64,000 nt of DNA from Mycobacterium stomatepiae (GCF_010731715.1 NZ_AP022587.1:3348001-3412000); one strand, 5' to 3'; shown: positions 1 through 11,478, counted from the first letter of the stretch. Notes: generated from the letters alone by a model not told the origin. Program-made: numbers and translations.

Positions 1-418
1 CCAGGCATACCGCGTCCAGCGCTTCGCATACGGTCGACAGATCCTCGGCCGGGTCGGCCTGACACAGCGAGCCGCCCAGGGTGCCGCGATTGCGGACCAC
101 GGGGTCGGCGATGACACGTTCGGCGTCGCGGAAGATCGGGCAGTCGGCGGCCAGCGGCTCGGAGTCCAGCAGCTCGCGGTGACGGGTCATGGCGCCGATA
201 CGGACCAGGGTCGGGTCGGTGATCACGTACCCGAGTTCAAGCGCCAGGTCGTTGATGTCGACGAGGTATTCGGGGTTGGCGATGCGCAGCTTCATCATCG
301 GCAGCAGGCTGTGCCCGCCGGCGACCACTCGCGCCCCCTCACCCAACCGATCCAGAAGTCCGATGGCGTGGTCGACACTGGTTGCACGTTCGTATTCGAA
401 GGGACCGGGTACCTGCAT
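1..418 (-). CDS. CoxM-type FAD-binding medium subunit of a CO/xanthine dehydrogenase-family enzyme (3' end off window)
   Basis: Reading down from the ATG at 418-416 gives MQVPGPFEYERATSVDHA, and 139 codons stay open to the window edge. Two FAD-binding signatures of molybdenum hydroxylase medium subunits are visible: AGGHSLLP (around residues 35-42) and NRGTLGGSL (around 108-116). In this family the subunit carries FAD and passes electrons from the Fe-S subunit to the acceptor. The next gene upstream on the same strand is XdhC-like, a maturation factor for such enzymes, as in the Rv0375c-Rv0376c order of M. tuberculosis. The real substrate (CO, purine or another aldehyde/heterocycle) cannot be told from this subunit. 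The C-terminal part lies outside the window. Confidence 0.88.
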   Translation of the reverse strand, partial: MQVPGPFEYERATSVDHAIGLLDRLGEGARVVAGGHSLLPMMKLRIANPEYLVDINDLALELGYVITDPTLVRIGAMTRHRELLDSEPLAADCPIFRDAERVIADPVVRNRGTLGGSLCQADPAEDLSTVCEALDAVCL

Positions 419-484
419 GTGACGCACCTCACTTGGAAGGGGACCACAAGTGTCGGCCGCTCTGACTCGGGCGTCAATAGTGAG

Positions 485-1654
485 TTAAGCGATCGTTGAA
501 GTCGCCTCGAACCCGCCCGTGACCTGCTGCTCCGGGGCCTCGTGGTGGATTCGGCCGGCCAGCCGGGCCAGCGGCAAACCACCGCCGCCCCACCGCCGGG
601 CGATGATGTCGGCCGCGATCGAGACCGCGGTCTCCTCCGGTGTTCGGGCGCCCAGATCCAGCCCGATCGGGCTGGTGAGCCGGCTCAGCTCGGCGTCGGT
701 CAGCCCGACCGCCCGCAGCCGCTCCACTCGGTCGGCGTGCGTGCGCCGCGAACCCATCGCCCCCACGTACCCGACGTGCGGCAGGCGCAACGCCACCTCG
801 AGAACCGGGACGTCGAACTTCGGATCGTGGGTGAGCACGCAGATCACCGTGCTCTCGTCGATGGCGCCCGCCTCCGCCTGGGTGGCAAGGTAGCGGTGCG
901 GCCACTCGACGACGACGCGCTCGGCCGCCGGAAAACGGGCCGGCGTGGCAAACACGGAACGCGCGTCGCACACCGTGACGCGGTAGCCGAGGAAGGCGCC
1001 CTGCTGCGCGAGGGCGGCGGCGAAATCGATGGCGCCGAACACCAGCATTCGCGGCTGCGGGGCATAGCTGGCGACGAATACCTCCATGCCTTCGCCGAGG
1101 CGCTGGCCATCGGGCCCGTATTTGAGGACTTCGCTGCGGCCCACCGCGAGTAGCCCGCGCGCATCGTCGGCGACCGCGGCGTCGGCGCGCGCCGATCCCA
1201 GCGATCCCGCCTCCGCATCCCGGCGGACGACGAGGCGCCGGCCGATCCACCGCGCGTCGGGATGGCCGATGACGGTCGCAACCGCGACCGGACATTGCTC
1301 GTCAATGTCGTCGGAGACCGCGCCTAGTTCGGGAAAGGTCTTCTGCGATACCGCCTCCACGAAGATGTCGATGATGCCGCCGCATGTCAGACCGACAGCG
1401 AAGGCGTCGCCGTCGCTGACCCCGTAGCGTTCCAGCCGTGGCGTTCCGGTCTGCGTCACCTCGGTAGCGGCTTGGTAGACAGCGCCTTCCACGCAACCAC
1501 CCGACACCGAGCCGCTCACCGAGCCGTCCGGTGCGACCACCATCGAGGCTCCGGGCAGCCGCGGTGCCGACCGAAAAGTTCGCACCACGGTCCCTAGACC
1601 CGCAGTGTCACCGGCGCGCCAAATCTTCATTAGTTCGGCAAGCACGTCTCGCAC
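485..1654 (-). CDS. XdhC/CoxI-family molybdenum hydroxylase maturation protein
   Basis: This is a 389-residue protein starting at GTG 1654 (VRDVLAELMKIW); an ATG eight codons in is the alternative start. The N-terminal XdhC/CoxI domain has the conserved GSVSGGCVEGAV stretch with its cysteine. The C-terminal half has a Rossmann-like segment (RMLVFGAIDFAAALAQQG) and the GYVGAMGSRRTHADR motif typical of XdhC. Family members protect or insert the sulfurated molybdenum cofactor into xanthine/CO dehydrogenases. Its position just upstream of the coxM-like gene on the same strand fits this. The start lies 24 bp from the divergent LysR gene, which probably regulates it. It is the apparent counterpart of Rv0376c. 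Confidence 0.88.
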   Translation of the reverse strand: MRDVLAELMKIWRAGDTAGLGTVVRTFRSAPRLPGASMVVAPDGSVSGSVSGGCVEGAVYQAATEVTQTGTPRLERYGVSDGDAFAVGLTCGGIIDIFVEAVSQKTFPELGAVSDDIDEQCPVAVATVIGHPDARWIGRRLVVRRDAEAGSLGSARADAAVADDARGLLAVGRSEVLKYGPDGQRLGEGMEVFVASYAPQPRMLVFGAIDFAAALAQQGAFLGYRVTVCDARSVFATPARFPAAERVVVEWPHRYLATQAEAGAIDESTVICVLTHDPKFDVPVLEVALRLPHVGYVGAMGSRRTHADRVERLRAVGLTDAELSRLTSPIGLDLGARTPEETAVSIAADIIARRWGGGGLPLARLAGRIHHEAPEQQVTGGFEATSTIA

Positions 1655-1678
1655 GCTTCCCAAAGTAGGCTCATAAGC

Positions 1679-2644
1679 ATGACTCCGGCTCAACTTCGGG
1701 CCTATTCGGCGGTGGTTCGGTTGGGCTCGGTGCGAGCGGCCGCCGCGGAACTCGGTGTTTCCGACGCCGGAATCTCGATGCATGTCGCGGCTCTCCGCAA
1801 AGAACTCGACGACCCGCTGTTCACCAGAACCGGTGCGGGGCTGGCGTTCACACCCGGCGGGCTGCGACTAGCCAGCCGCGCGGTCGAAATCTTGGGTCTG
1901 CAGCAACAAACCGCGATCGAGGTCACCGAGGCGGCGCACGGGCGCCGGCTGCTGCGGATCGCGGCGTCGACGGCGTTCGCCGAACACGCGGCGCCCGGCC
2001 TGATCGAGTTGTTCTCGTCGCGGGCTGACGACTTGTCGGTGGAGTTGAGCGTGCATCCGACGAGCCGGTTCCGCGAGCTGATCGCGTCGCGCGCCGTCGA
2101 CATCGCTATCGGCCCGGCCAGCGAGAACTCGGCGGCCGCCGACGAGTCGATCTTCGTGCGGCCCTTCCTGAAATACCAGATCATCACCGTCGTCGCGCCG
2201 AATAGTCCACTGACTGGCGGTATTCCGGCGCCGAGCGTGTTGCGTCAGCAGCAGTGGATGCTCGGGCCGTCGGCGGGCAGCGTGGACGGCGAGATCGCAA
2301 TTATGCTGCGCGGCTTGGCAATTCCAGAGTCGCAGCAGCGAATATTTCAGAGTGACGCGGCCGCGCTCGAGGAGGTGCAGCGGGTCGGCGGTGTGGCGTT
2401 GACGATCGGCTTCGCCGTCGGCAAGGACCTCGCCGCGGGCAGACTGGCGCATGTGACCGGCCCGGGCCTGGACCGGTCGGGCGAGTGGTGTGCGATGACG
2501 TTGGCGCCCTCGGCTCGTCAGCCGGCGGTGTCGGAGCTGGTTCGCCTTATCACGACGCCGCGGTGTATTCAGGCGATGATCCGCGGATCGGGCGTCGGGG
2601 TGACGAGGTTTCGCCCCAAGGTTCACGTCACGCTGTGGAGCTGA
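1679..2644 (+). CDS. LysR-family transcriptional regulator (Rv0377-like)
   Basis: This is a 321-residue protein. The N-terminal winged HTH (MTPAQLRAYSAVVRLGSVRAAAAELGVSDAGISMHVAALRKEL) is classic LysR, and the rest is a periplasmic-binding-protein-like effector domain. It is transcribed divergently from the XdhC/CoxM genes with only 24 bp between starts, the usual arrangement for a LysR protein controlling its neighbour. It is likely the regulator of the molybdenum hydroxylase locus; the effector is unknown. In M. tuberculosis a small gene and secE2 separate this regulator from the RNA methyltransferase. Here only about 56 bp separate the two stop codons. Confidence 0.9.
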   Translation: MTPAQLRAYSAVVRLGSVRAAAAELGVSDAGISMHVAALRKELDDPLFTRTGAGLAFTPGGLRLASRAVEILGLQQQTAIEVTEAAHGRRLLRIAASTAFAEHAAPGLIELFSSRADDLSVELSVHPTSRFRELIASRAVDIAIGPASENSAAADESIFVRPFLKYQIITVVAPNSPLTGGIPAPSVLRQQQWMLGPSAGSVDGEIAIMLRGLAIPESQQRIFQSDAAALEEVQRVGGVALTIGFAVGKDLAAGRLAHVTGPGLDRSGEWCAMTLAPSARQPAVSELVRLITTPRCIQAMIRGSGVGVTRFRPKVHVTLWS

Positions 2645-2700
2645 GCGTGTTGCGTGTGGGCCAGGCCGCCGCCACGCCGCTGCAGCCGGCGCACTCTCAA

Positions 2701-3354
2701 CTACCAGGCGCGGTTGAGGTCCGCGTGCTGACGGATCCAGGCGTGCATCGCGATCCCGGCGGCGACGCCGGCGTTGATGCTGCGCGTCGAGCCGAACTGA
2801 GCGATCGACACCGTCACCGCCGCACCCAGCCGGGTGTCGTCGGTGATGCCCGGCCCTTCTTGACCGAACACCAGCAGGCATTCGCGCGGCAGCGCGGCTT
2901 CTTCCAGGCGCGCGGCGCCCGGCACGTTGTCGACCGCGACCACGCTCAAACCCGCGGCAGCCGCGAAATCCAGTAGCTCGGCGGTGCTGTCGTGATGGCA
3001 GAGCCGCTGGTAGCGATCGGTCACCATGGCGCCGCGGCGATTCCAACGGCGCCGGCCGACGATGTGCACGGTGTCCACCGCAAAGGCGTTGGCGGTACGC
3101 ACCACCGACCCGATATTCGCGTCGTGCCCGAAGTTTTCGATCGCGATGTGCAGCGGGTGCCGGCGATTGTCTATGTCGGCGATGATCGCTTCCCGCGTCC
3201 AATACCGGTAAGCGTCAACGACATTGCGAGTATCCCCGTCGCGCAACAGAATTGGGTCATAGCGCGAGTCGTCGGGCGGATCGCCCGACAAGGGCCCGAC
3301 GCCGGCGGCCGGTGGTACCGCCCATTCCGTGGGCCCGGGCCCGAGGTCGCTCAT
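2701..3354 (-). CDS. TrmH/SpoU-family RNA 2'-O-methyltransferase (Rv0380c-like)
   Basis: A 217-residue SPOUT methyltransferase. Three SpoU motifs are visible: NFGHDANIGSVVRTANAF (motif 1, binding and catalytic Asn/Arg), LLVFGQEGPGI (motif 2) and VSIAQFGSTRSINAGVAAG (motif 3, knot and SAM binding). The ATG at 3354 is chosen because it overlaps the stop of the upstream lipoprotein gene (ATGA at 3351-3354), which suggests translational coupling. A longer reading frame exists but runs antiparallel through the lipoprotein end. The RNA target (tRNA or rRNA) cannot be assigned. It is convergent with the LysR gene. Confidence 0.9.
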   Translation of the reverse strand: MSDLGPGPTEWAVPPAAGVGPLSGDPPDDSRYDPILLRDGDTRNVVDAYRYWTREAIIADIDNRRHPLHIAIENFGHDANIGSVVRTANAFAVDTVHIVGRRRWNRRGAMVTDRYQRLCHHDSTAELLDFAAAAGLSVVAVDNVPGAARLEEAALPRECLLVFGQEGPGITDDTRLGAAVTVSIAQFGSTRSINAGVAAGIAMHAWIRQHADLNRAW

Positions 3355-4256
3355 CGCTGCGTCCAGACACCCGCGTGGGTGCCGACGATCGCCACCGTCG
3401 CATACAGCAGCGCCTGGTTGATTTCGCCCTGCGTGCACAACGACGCGGAGACGCGCACCGCGTCCAGCGAGGCGTCCGGCAGGATCAGCACCGACGACCC
3501 GTACACCGCGCAGGCCGGGTTCAGGCCGCGGCCCGGAACGGTCGGCGACGCGAGCAGCATCATCGGGCCGCCGCGACGGGCGGAGTCGTCGCGGTACCGG
3601 GCCGCCAGGGATTCGGCCTGCAGCCCCAGCAGCATGTAGCCGTTACCGGTGAAGGCCCCCGGATCACCGAGCTGCGCCTTGGTCACCGGGGTACCGTCGG
3701 CGTGCCAGGCCGACAGACTGGTGGTCTGGACGACCAGGCCCGTGTCGTTGACATTCGTCGGCATCAGCCCGATCGGAAACGCGGCCGGGTAAGCGGCGGA
3801 GGTGTCGGCGATGCGGTCCCGCTCCGAATAGCTGTACACACCGCGCACCTGACTGCGATCCTTCAGCGGGCCCAGGCACACCGCCCCGGTCAGCCGGTTC
3901 GGCGGCGCCGACAGCGGCGACTTGATATCGGGCACCACGGCCATCGCGGCGTCGCAGCTGCCCAACCCGGTGGCCTCCATCGGATGGGCGAGCGCGCCGT
4001 AGAGCCCGAAGCGGATGTCCGCGGGGTTGGCGTGCGGCGCCTTCGGGTCCGTCGGTGCGGCGTCGACGTCGACGTCGACCAACACGTAGTCGCCATCCCA
4101 GCGCAGGTTCGACACCGAGATGTTCCAGCCCAGCAGCGCCAGCGATTCGCCCAGCCGCGCACCCTGAGCTCCATACGGCCGGACGGCGTGGCTGGAACTC
4201 GAGCAGCCCATCAGGCAGGTGGCCAAACAGACTGCTATCGCAAGGAAAGTGCGCAC
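3351..4256 (-). CDS. Predicted lipoprotein (Rv0381c-like)
   Basis: A 301-residue protein with a lipoprotein signal peptide: MRTFLAIAVCLATCLMGCSSSS, lipobox L-M-G-C with the acylated Cys at residue 18. The mature part has an acidic DYVLVDVDVDAAP segment and no enzymatic motif I recognise. It lies between pyrE (12 bp upstream) and the SpoU methyltransferase (4-bp overlap downstream) on the minus strand, the same order as in M. tuberculosis. It is probably a cell-envelope protein of unknown function. Confidence 0.85.
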   Translation of the reverse strand: MRTFLAIAVCLATCLMGCSSSSHAVRPYGAQGARLGESLALLGWNISVSNLRWDGDYVLVDVDVDAAPTDPKAPHANPADIRFGLYGALAHPMEATGLGSCDAAMAVVPDIKSPLSAPPNRLTGAVCLGPLKDRSQVRGVYSYSERDRIADTSAAYPAAFPIGLMPTNVNDTGLVVQTTSLSAWHADGTPVTKAQLGDPGAFTGNGYMLLGLQAESLAARYRDDSARRGGPMMLLASPTVPGRGLNPACAVYGSSVLILPDASLDAVRVSASLCTQGEINQALLYATVAIVGTHAGVWTQR

Positions 4257-4268
4257 AGCGGTGAAGCC

Positions 4269-4802
4269 CTAGCCCAACCCCAGATCGGCCAGGCCCAGCA
4301 CGCTGCGGTACAGCAATCCCTCGGCCTGGATCGCCTCCGCGGCGCCGGTCGCGCGGTCCACCACGGTGGCCACGCCGACGACTTCGGCTCCCGCCTCCTG
4401 GACGGCATGCACCGCCGTCAGCGCCGAGCCGCCGGTGGTGCTGGTGTCCTCGACCACCAGCACCCTTTGACCGGACACCTCGGATCCCTCGATAAGACGT
4501 TGCAGCCCATGGGCTTTCGCAGACTTGCGCACCACAAAGGCATCGATCGGTCGCCCGGGCGCGTGCATGACGGCCGTCGCGACCGGGTCGGCGCCCAGGG
4601 TCAGCCCGCCGACGACCGCGTAATCCCAGTCCGCGGTGAGTTCGCGCATCAGCACGCCGATCAGGGCGGAGGCGCGGTGGTGCAGCGTGGCCCGGCGCAG
4701 GTCGACGTAGTAGTCGGCCTCTTTGCCCGACGACAGGGTGACCCGGCCGTGCACCACCGACAGCCGGCGCACTAGTTCGGCCAGTTCGTCGCGATCAGAC
4801 AT
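4269..4802 (-). CDS. pyrE: Orotate phosphoribosyltransferase
   Basis: A 177-residue enzyme that joins orotate and PRPP to give orotidine 5'-monophosphate in de novo pyrimidine synthesis. The PRPP-binding loop is VLVVEDTSTTGGSALTAV, and the substrate region YYVDLRRATLHHRA precedes it. The length matches the short actinobacterial form (about 179 residues). The start is ATG 4802 (MSDRDELAEL); a start four codons upstream is possible. It lies 18 bp downstream of the ttfA-like gene on the same strand and is likely co-transcribed with it and the following lipoprotein. Confidence 0.93.
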   Translation of the reverse strand: MSDRDELAELVRRLSVVHGRVTLSSGKEADYYVDLRRATLHHRASALIGVLMRELTADWDYAVVGGLTLGADPVATAVMHAPGRPIDAFVVRKSAKAHGLQRLIEGSEVSGQRVLVVEDTSTTGGSALTAVHAVQEAGAEVVGVATVVDRATGAAEAIQAEGLLYRSVLGLADLGLG

Positions 4803-4820
4803 GTTGCAGCGCAATAGCTT

Positions 4821-5669
4821 TCAGCGCTGGAAGTTGCTGGCCTGTTGGCCGTTGCGCCCCGTGGCTGATGGGGGTCGCCGGATGGCTTCGGTGCAGCCCT
4901 CGTCGCGGCTGGGCGATTCCGGGGCGCGGCGGCCGGCATCTCCCAACAGCCCGGACATTTCCTGCGCCGAGCGCCGGGGCGGCAACTCCGCCCGGCCGGC
5001 CGGGGCCAGCGGACGACTCGGCGCCGCGCTGCGCGGTCCCGCCGGCTCGTCGCTGTCGGCGGGCACCGGCGGCAACACCCGCAAGAGGTCGTTGAACTGG
5101 CGCACCGTGCGCAGCCCCTCGTCCCACTGGGTGCGCGTACTGGCGATCGGCATCGCGACCAGCGTCCAATTCTGTTCGTTCCACATGATCTCCGCGCAGT
5201 CCGGCGCGGTGTGGGCGAAGGTGACCATGCGCCGGTCGCAAGCCCGACGGGCCGCGTCCAGGTTGGTCGAGTAGACCATCCGCGGGCCGATCGCACCCAG
5301 CAGCCAGATGTCGCTCTCGCGCGGCTCTTTGAGTCCCTTGAGCCGCAGGTCGACGACGACGTTGGTGCCCACCTTGCGGTGCAGCGCGATCACCGTGGCG
5401 ACTTCCTCGAGATCGAAGATGTAGACCGCTTCGCCCCGGATCTGCCCCAGCACGACGTTGTGGGCGGCAACATCCCCCACCGTCGACATCACGCCACGCT
5501 TCCAGCGCTTGAGGATGTCGGTCGATTCGCGCTCGTAGTCGAACCCATGCGAGCGGGCCCAGGATTTGCGCCGCCTGCTGCGCCCCCGGCGACGATCGAC
5601 GTCGACGTACAGCAACACCACCGCGCCGACGAAGCACAGCGCGGAGAGGGTGAACCAGAGGGGGACCAT
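4821..5669 (-). CDS. ttfA: TtfA-like trehalose monomycolate transport factor (Rv0383c homologue)
   Basis: A 282-residue protein with one N-terminal membrane helix (LWFTLSALCFVGAVVLLYV, residues 4-22), a basic RRRGRSRRRK stop-transfer patch, a conserved cytoplasmic domain and a disordered Pro/Arg-rich tail from about residue 195. The sequence and position (pyrE, lipoprotein, SpoU order) match Rv0383c. That protein is known as TtfA, an essential partner of the MmpL3 trehalose monomycolate exporter in mycolic acid transport. The assignment rests on synteny and overall similarity, since the family has no catalytic motif to check. No MmpL gene is nearby. Confidence 0.85.
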   Translation of the reverse strand: MVPLWFTLSALCFVGAVVLLYVDVDRRRGRSRRRKSWARSHGFDYERESTDILKRWKRGVMSTVGDVAAHNVVLGQIRGEAVYIFDLEEVATVIALHRKVGTNVVVDLRLKGLKEPRESDIWLLGAIGPRMVYSTNLDAARRACDRRMVTFAHTAPDCAEIMWNEQNWTLVAMPIASTRTQWDEGLRTVRQFNDLLRVLPPVPADSDEPAGPRSAAPSRPLAPAGRAELPPRRSAQEMSGLLGDAGRRAPESPSRDEGCTEAIRRPPSATGRNGQQASNFQR

Positions 5670-5761
5670 CCTAAGTAGCGTATCTGCTATGGCGCCGGAA
5701 CCGAGAATGCGACCTGGTCACAACCACATTAAGGTTTGCTGGCCCGCGTAGGGTTCCGTCC

Positions 5762-6574
5762 ATGGTCTACGAGGGCTACCAGCTAATTCGCGTCGCCACG
5801 GCCGACGGCGTTTGCCGGACCACGATCGACAACCCCCCGATCAACCTGCTGGACGTACCGCTGCTGAACGAGTTCGACCGGCTGGCGCGCGAGGTCGCGG
5901 CCGACGACCAGGTACGCGTGCTGGTCGTCGACTCGGCCGACCCGGAGATGTTCATTGCCCACGCCGACGTGGGACTGATCCTGGACCTGCCGGCTGACGA
6001 TGTCGGGCTACACGGCGAGCTGTCGTTGTTCCACGCGGTCACCGAGCGGGTCCGGACGCTGCCGAAGGCGACGATCGCGGTGATCGAGGGCGTCTGCCGC
6101 GGCGGCGGCTGCGAGTTCGCGATGGCGTTCGATATGCGGTTCGCCGCACTCGGCGTAACGGTCCTCGGCCATCCCGAGCTGGCCGTCGGCATCATCCCGG
6201 GCGGTGGCGGCACCCAGCGGCTGCCCCGGCTGATCGGCCGGGCGCGCGCCCTGGAAGTCATCCTCGGCTGCATGGACGTCGACGCCGAGACGGCCGAAGC
6301 CTGGGGATATGTGAACCGCGCGCTGCCCGCCGATCGGCTGCGGCGGTTTGTCGACAACCTCGCCGGCCGCATCGCGTCATCGCAGGCGGTGGCCATCGTC
6401 AACGCGAAGCGAGCGGTCGGCGCCGCAACCGGAGATGTGGTGGAAGGTCTGCGCATCGAGGACCAGTTGTTTCGCGAAACCCTCGCGCAGCCGGCCGCCC
6501 GCCAACTGCTGCAGGCAGTGATCGACGCCGGTGCCCAGACCCGTGACTTCGAGCTGGGCGACCGGCGTCGCTAG
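5762..6574 (+). CDS. Enoyl-CoA hydratase/isomerase family protein
   Basis: A 270-residue crotonase-fold protein. The oxyanion-hole and catalytic region reads IEGVCRGGGCEFAMAFDMRFA, and the second active-site strand HPELAVGIIPGGGGTQRLPRLIG keeps the PExxxGxxPGxGGxxRL pattern with one Glu. The first oxyanion segment (MFIAHADV) is somewhat divergent from the usual AGxD. It could be a hydratase or an isomerase acting on an acyl-CoA; the substrate is not evident. It is a single gene between divergent ttfA and convergent clpB, so there is no operon to help assign a pathway. Confidence 0.87.
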   Translation: MVYEGYQLIRVATADGVCRTTIDNPPINLLDVPLLNEFDRLAREVAADDQVRVLVVDSADPEMFIAHADVGLILDLPADDVGLHGELSLFHAVTERVRTLPKATIAVIEGVCRGGGCEFAMAFDMRFAALGVTVLGHPELAVGIIPGGGGTQRLPRLIGRARALEVILGCMDVDAETAEAWGYVNRALPADRLRRFVDNLAGRIASSQAVAIVNAKRAVGAATGDVVEGLRIEDQLFRETLAQPAARQLLQAVIDAGAQTRDFELGDRRR

Positions 6575-6582
6575 AAAGAACA

Positions 6583-6648
6583 CGCCGAACGTGCTCAGGG
6601 GGCGGAGAAATCGCGCGCTCAATTCCCGCCATGAGAGCACGTTCGGCG
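6583..6648. terminator. 14-bp perfect inverted repeat between convergent genes
   Basis: CGCCGAACGTGCTC at 6583-6596 is the exact reverse complement of GAGCACGTTCGGCG at 6635-6648, with a 38-nt spacer. It lies between the convergent ends of the enoyl-CoA hydratase gene (stop 6574) and clpB (stop 6675). There it could act as a long-loop bidirectional terminator or RNA-stabilising stem. The spacer is long and there is no T-tract, so factor-independent termination is uncertain. Confidence 0.45.
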
Positions 6649-6674
6649 AAGGCGGCGCCAGAGCGCCAACCGGC

Positions 6675-9221
<2,547 letters not shown>

Positions 9222-9277
9222 GACGCCTCCGTTCGGGTATCGGGAAAATGCTCGTCCGCTTGTTCAACGTCGTCAAT

Positions 9278-9298
9278 ATTGAGTCTGCTCCGCTCAAG
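9278..9298 (-). promoter_or_regulatory. HAIR-type HspR operator upstream of clpB
   Basis: ATTGAGT-N7-GCTCAAG matches the HspR-associated inverted repeat consensus CTTGAGT-N7-ACTCAAG at 12 of 14 positions, with the correct 7-nt spacer. It is centred about 65 bp upstream of the clpB GTG. In actinobacteria HspR binds such sites as a repressor, with DnaK as co-repressor. The hspR gene is 3.2 kb away in this window. Confidence 0.85.
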
Positions 9299-9339
9299 TT
9301 TAAGTTTTTTTCACCCGATCCGATAGAGGTCTTTGGTCC

Positions 9340-10275
9340 ATGAAACAGACGTATTACGGCCTCGCGCCGCCGCCGCGCAGAATTCCGGTCGCCTTCCGGC
9401 TGGCCGAGCTGCTGCCGTTTCGCTGGCGGTACGTCTGGACACTGTTCGTGGTCGCGATCGCACCCGTCGCGCTATGGATCCAACTGCCCAAGGCGTTCGC
9501 CGCGGCGGCGGTACTCACGCTGGCCGGGATCTACGCCGTGCACCTGCTGGGCGCGCGGGTGCGAATCGGACTGCTCCAGTGGGGCCGGGTCGCAACCGTC
9601 ACCGGAACTGAAATACTTTCGTGTGCAACGCGTTTCAATGCCCGACTACCGATGGCGCACGGCTGGACGGTCACGCGCGGGCGCGTCAGCGGCCCCAACA
9701 TCAAGACGAAGGTGTCCTACACGCTCGACGATCACCAGGGAGAGCTCGTGGTGCACGGGCGGGAATACACCGACGGGGTGATCCTGGCCGACGAGCGCGA
9801 TCCCACCCGGGCGCGGTGCGTGACCGCCTTCGCCTATGACCTCGACCGCGACGAGAGCGGCAACTGGGCCGGCACGCTGCGGCCTCGGCTGCGGGCGGGG
9901 ATGGCCTGCTGGTTGGGTCTCGTGATCGGCTGGCTGGTCCTGGCCGGTCTGACGGTGACCGGGATCCGCACCGACCTCGCGACCGACGACCTGCCCACCA
10001 AGGTCCCCGGCGCGGGCACCTTGCAGGTCAGCGGGTCCGGCACCGCAAAGACAATCCCCTGCAACGGCGGCTATCTGTCGGTGAGCGGGGTGGACAACAC
10101 GATCACCGTCACGGGTCACTGCACCAGTGTCAGCGTCGCCGGCAAGGGGAATCGCGTGACGATCGACAGCACGGACGCGATCAGCACCGCGGGCACGGAC
10201 AACGTCGTCACCTACCACTGGGGTTCGCCGAACGTCGCCAACACCGGAAGGTCGAACACCGTCGGGCAGGGCTGA
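9340..10275 (+). CDS. Membrane protein with C-terminal DUF3060-like beta-repeat domain
   Basis: A 311-residue protein. A hydrophobic pair (about residues 32-72, YVWTLFVVAIAPVALWIQLPKAFAAAAVLTLAGIYAVHLL) is followed by a soluble domain (about 85-185). A third membrane segment (MACWLGLVIGWLVLAGLTVTGI, about 188-209) leads into a C-terminal extracellular domain. That domain repeats short GxxNxITVxGxCxxVxVxGxxNxV units (LSVSGVDNTITVTGHCTSVSVAGKGNRVTI), the pattern of DUF3060. Such domains probably form a small beta-helix outside the membrane; the function is unknown. It is divergent from clpB across a 118-bp promoter region and is followed 30 bp later by the flavohaemoglobin gene. Confidence 0.75.
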   Translation: MKQTYYGLAPPPRRIPVAFRLAELLPFRWRYVWTLFVVAIAPVALWIQLPKAFAAAAVLTLAGIYAVHLLGARVRIGLLQWGRVATVTGTEILSCATRFNARLPMAHGWTVTRGRVSGPNIKTKVSYTLDDHQGELVVHGREYTDGVILADERDPTRARCVTAFAYDLDRDESGNWAGTLRPRLRAGMACWLGLVIGWLVLAGLTVTGIRTDLATDDLPTKVPGAGTLQVSGSGTAKTIPCNGGYLSVSGVDNTITVTGHCTSVSVAGKGNRVTIDSTDAISTAGTDNVVTYHWGSPNVANTGRSNTVGQG

Positions 10276-10305
10276 TCTGCCTGGGCGAGCTTAGAATCGG
10301 GCCCC

Positions 10306-11478
10306 GTGGGCTTAGAGGACTCCGAGGCGTTGCGGGTGCTGCGCGACGCCCTCGCACCGGACGACCCGGTCGCCGGCAGCGAACTCGTCCATCGCTTCTA
10401 CACGCACTGGTTCGCCCTCGACGTCGCGGTGCGCGACCTGTTCCCGCCCGAAATGGAAGCTCAGCGAACCGCTTTCGGTCACGCCCTGCACTGGGTCTAC
10501 GTCCAGCTGGTGGAGCAGCGCGCTGCCGAGCCGGTAGCATTTTTCGCCCAGCTTGGCCGGGATCACCGTAAATACGGTGTGCTGCCAAGTCATTACGAGT
10601 CCTGCCGGCGCGCGTTGTACACCACGCTGCGCACCCAGTTGGGCCGGCACTGGACCGACGCCGTCGACGAGGCCGCCACTGAGTCGCTCAACCTGATCAC
10701 CGGGGTGATGGCCGGCGCCGCCGATGCCGAAGAGGGACCCGCCTGGTGGGACGGCACCGTTATCGAGCACCAACGGGTGTCCCGCGACCTCGCGGTGGTT
10801 CGGCTGCGACTGGACCGGCCGATGCACTACCACCCCGGTCAGTACGTCAACGTCCAGATCCCGCAATGCCCGCGACGGTGGCGCTTCCTGAGCCCGTCCA
10901 TTCCGGCCGAGCCCGACGGCGGGATCGAGTTTCACGTCCGCCAGGTCCCCGGCGGCCTGGTCAGCACCGCGATCGTCAACGAAAGCCGAATGGGCGACCG
11001 ATGGCGGTTGTCCAGCCCGCATGGTGGCCTGCAGGTGGACCGCACCGGCGCCGACGTGCTGATGGTGGCCGGCAGCACCGGTTTGGCGCCGCTGCGGTCG
11101 CTGATCATGGACCTGTCCCGCTTCGCGGAGAACCCACGAGTGCACCTCTTCTTCGGCGCGCGCTACCGTTGTGAGCTCTACGACCTGCCGACGCTGTGGC
11201 ACGTCGCCGCGCACAACCCCTGGCTGTCGGTCTCGCCGGTGTCCGAATACAACAGCGACCCCGCCTGGGCCGCCGACTACCCGGACGTCACGCCACCGCG
11301 CGGGCTGCACGTCCACCAGATCGGTCAGTTGCCGGACGTGGTAACCAAATACGGCGGTTGGGGCGACCGGCAGATCCTCGTCTGCGGCGGGCCGAAGATG
11401 GTCCAGGCGACCAAGGCCGCGCTGATCGCCAAAGGCGCCCCACCGGAGCGCATTCAGCACGACCCGTTGAGCCGTTAG
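10306..11478 (+). CDS. Type II flavohaemoglobin / globin-FAD-NAD oxidoreductase (Rv0385-like)
   Basis: A 390-residue fusion starting at GTG 10306. Residues 1-145 form a globin-like domain with the candidate proximal haem ligand His87 in RDHRKYGVLPSHY. Residues 150-245 form a ferredoxin-reductase FAD domain; the usual RxYS motif appears as RFLS (193-196). Residues 250-390 bind NAD(P)H (GSTGLAPL, 256-263; CGGPKMV near the end). This altered motif set fits the type II flavohaemoglobins known from Rv0385, which are linked to D-lactate oxidation and membrane electron transfer rather than NO dioxygenation. The gene precedes an aldose epimerase by 9 bp. The exact reaction here is inferred from the family. 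Confidence 0.85.
   Translation: MGLEDSEALRVLRDALAPDDPVAGSELVHRFYTHWFALDVAVRDLFPPEMEAQRTAFGHALHWVYVQLVEQRAAEPVAFFAQLGRDHRKYGVLPSHYESCRRALYTTLRTQLGRHWTDAVDEAATESLNLITGVMAGAADAEEGPAWWDGTVIEHQRVSRDLAVVRLRLDRPMHYHPGQYVNVQIPQCPRRWRFLSPSIPAEPDGGIEFHVRQVPGGLVSTAIVNESRMGDRWRLSSPHGGLQVDRTGADVLMVAGSTGLAPLRSLIMDLSRFAENPRVHLFFGARYRCELYDLPTLWHVAAHNPWLSVSPVSEYNSDPAWAADYPDVTPPRGLHVHQIGQLPDVVTKYGGWGDRQILVCGGPKMVQATKAALIAKGAPPERIQHDPLSR

Noticed and set aside
1868..3202. Long minus-strand reading frame antisense to the LysR gene
   Set aside because: Arg/Ala-rich shadow frame of high-GC DNA. The plus-strand LysR and minus-strand SpoU frames carry the recognisable motifs.
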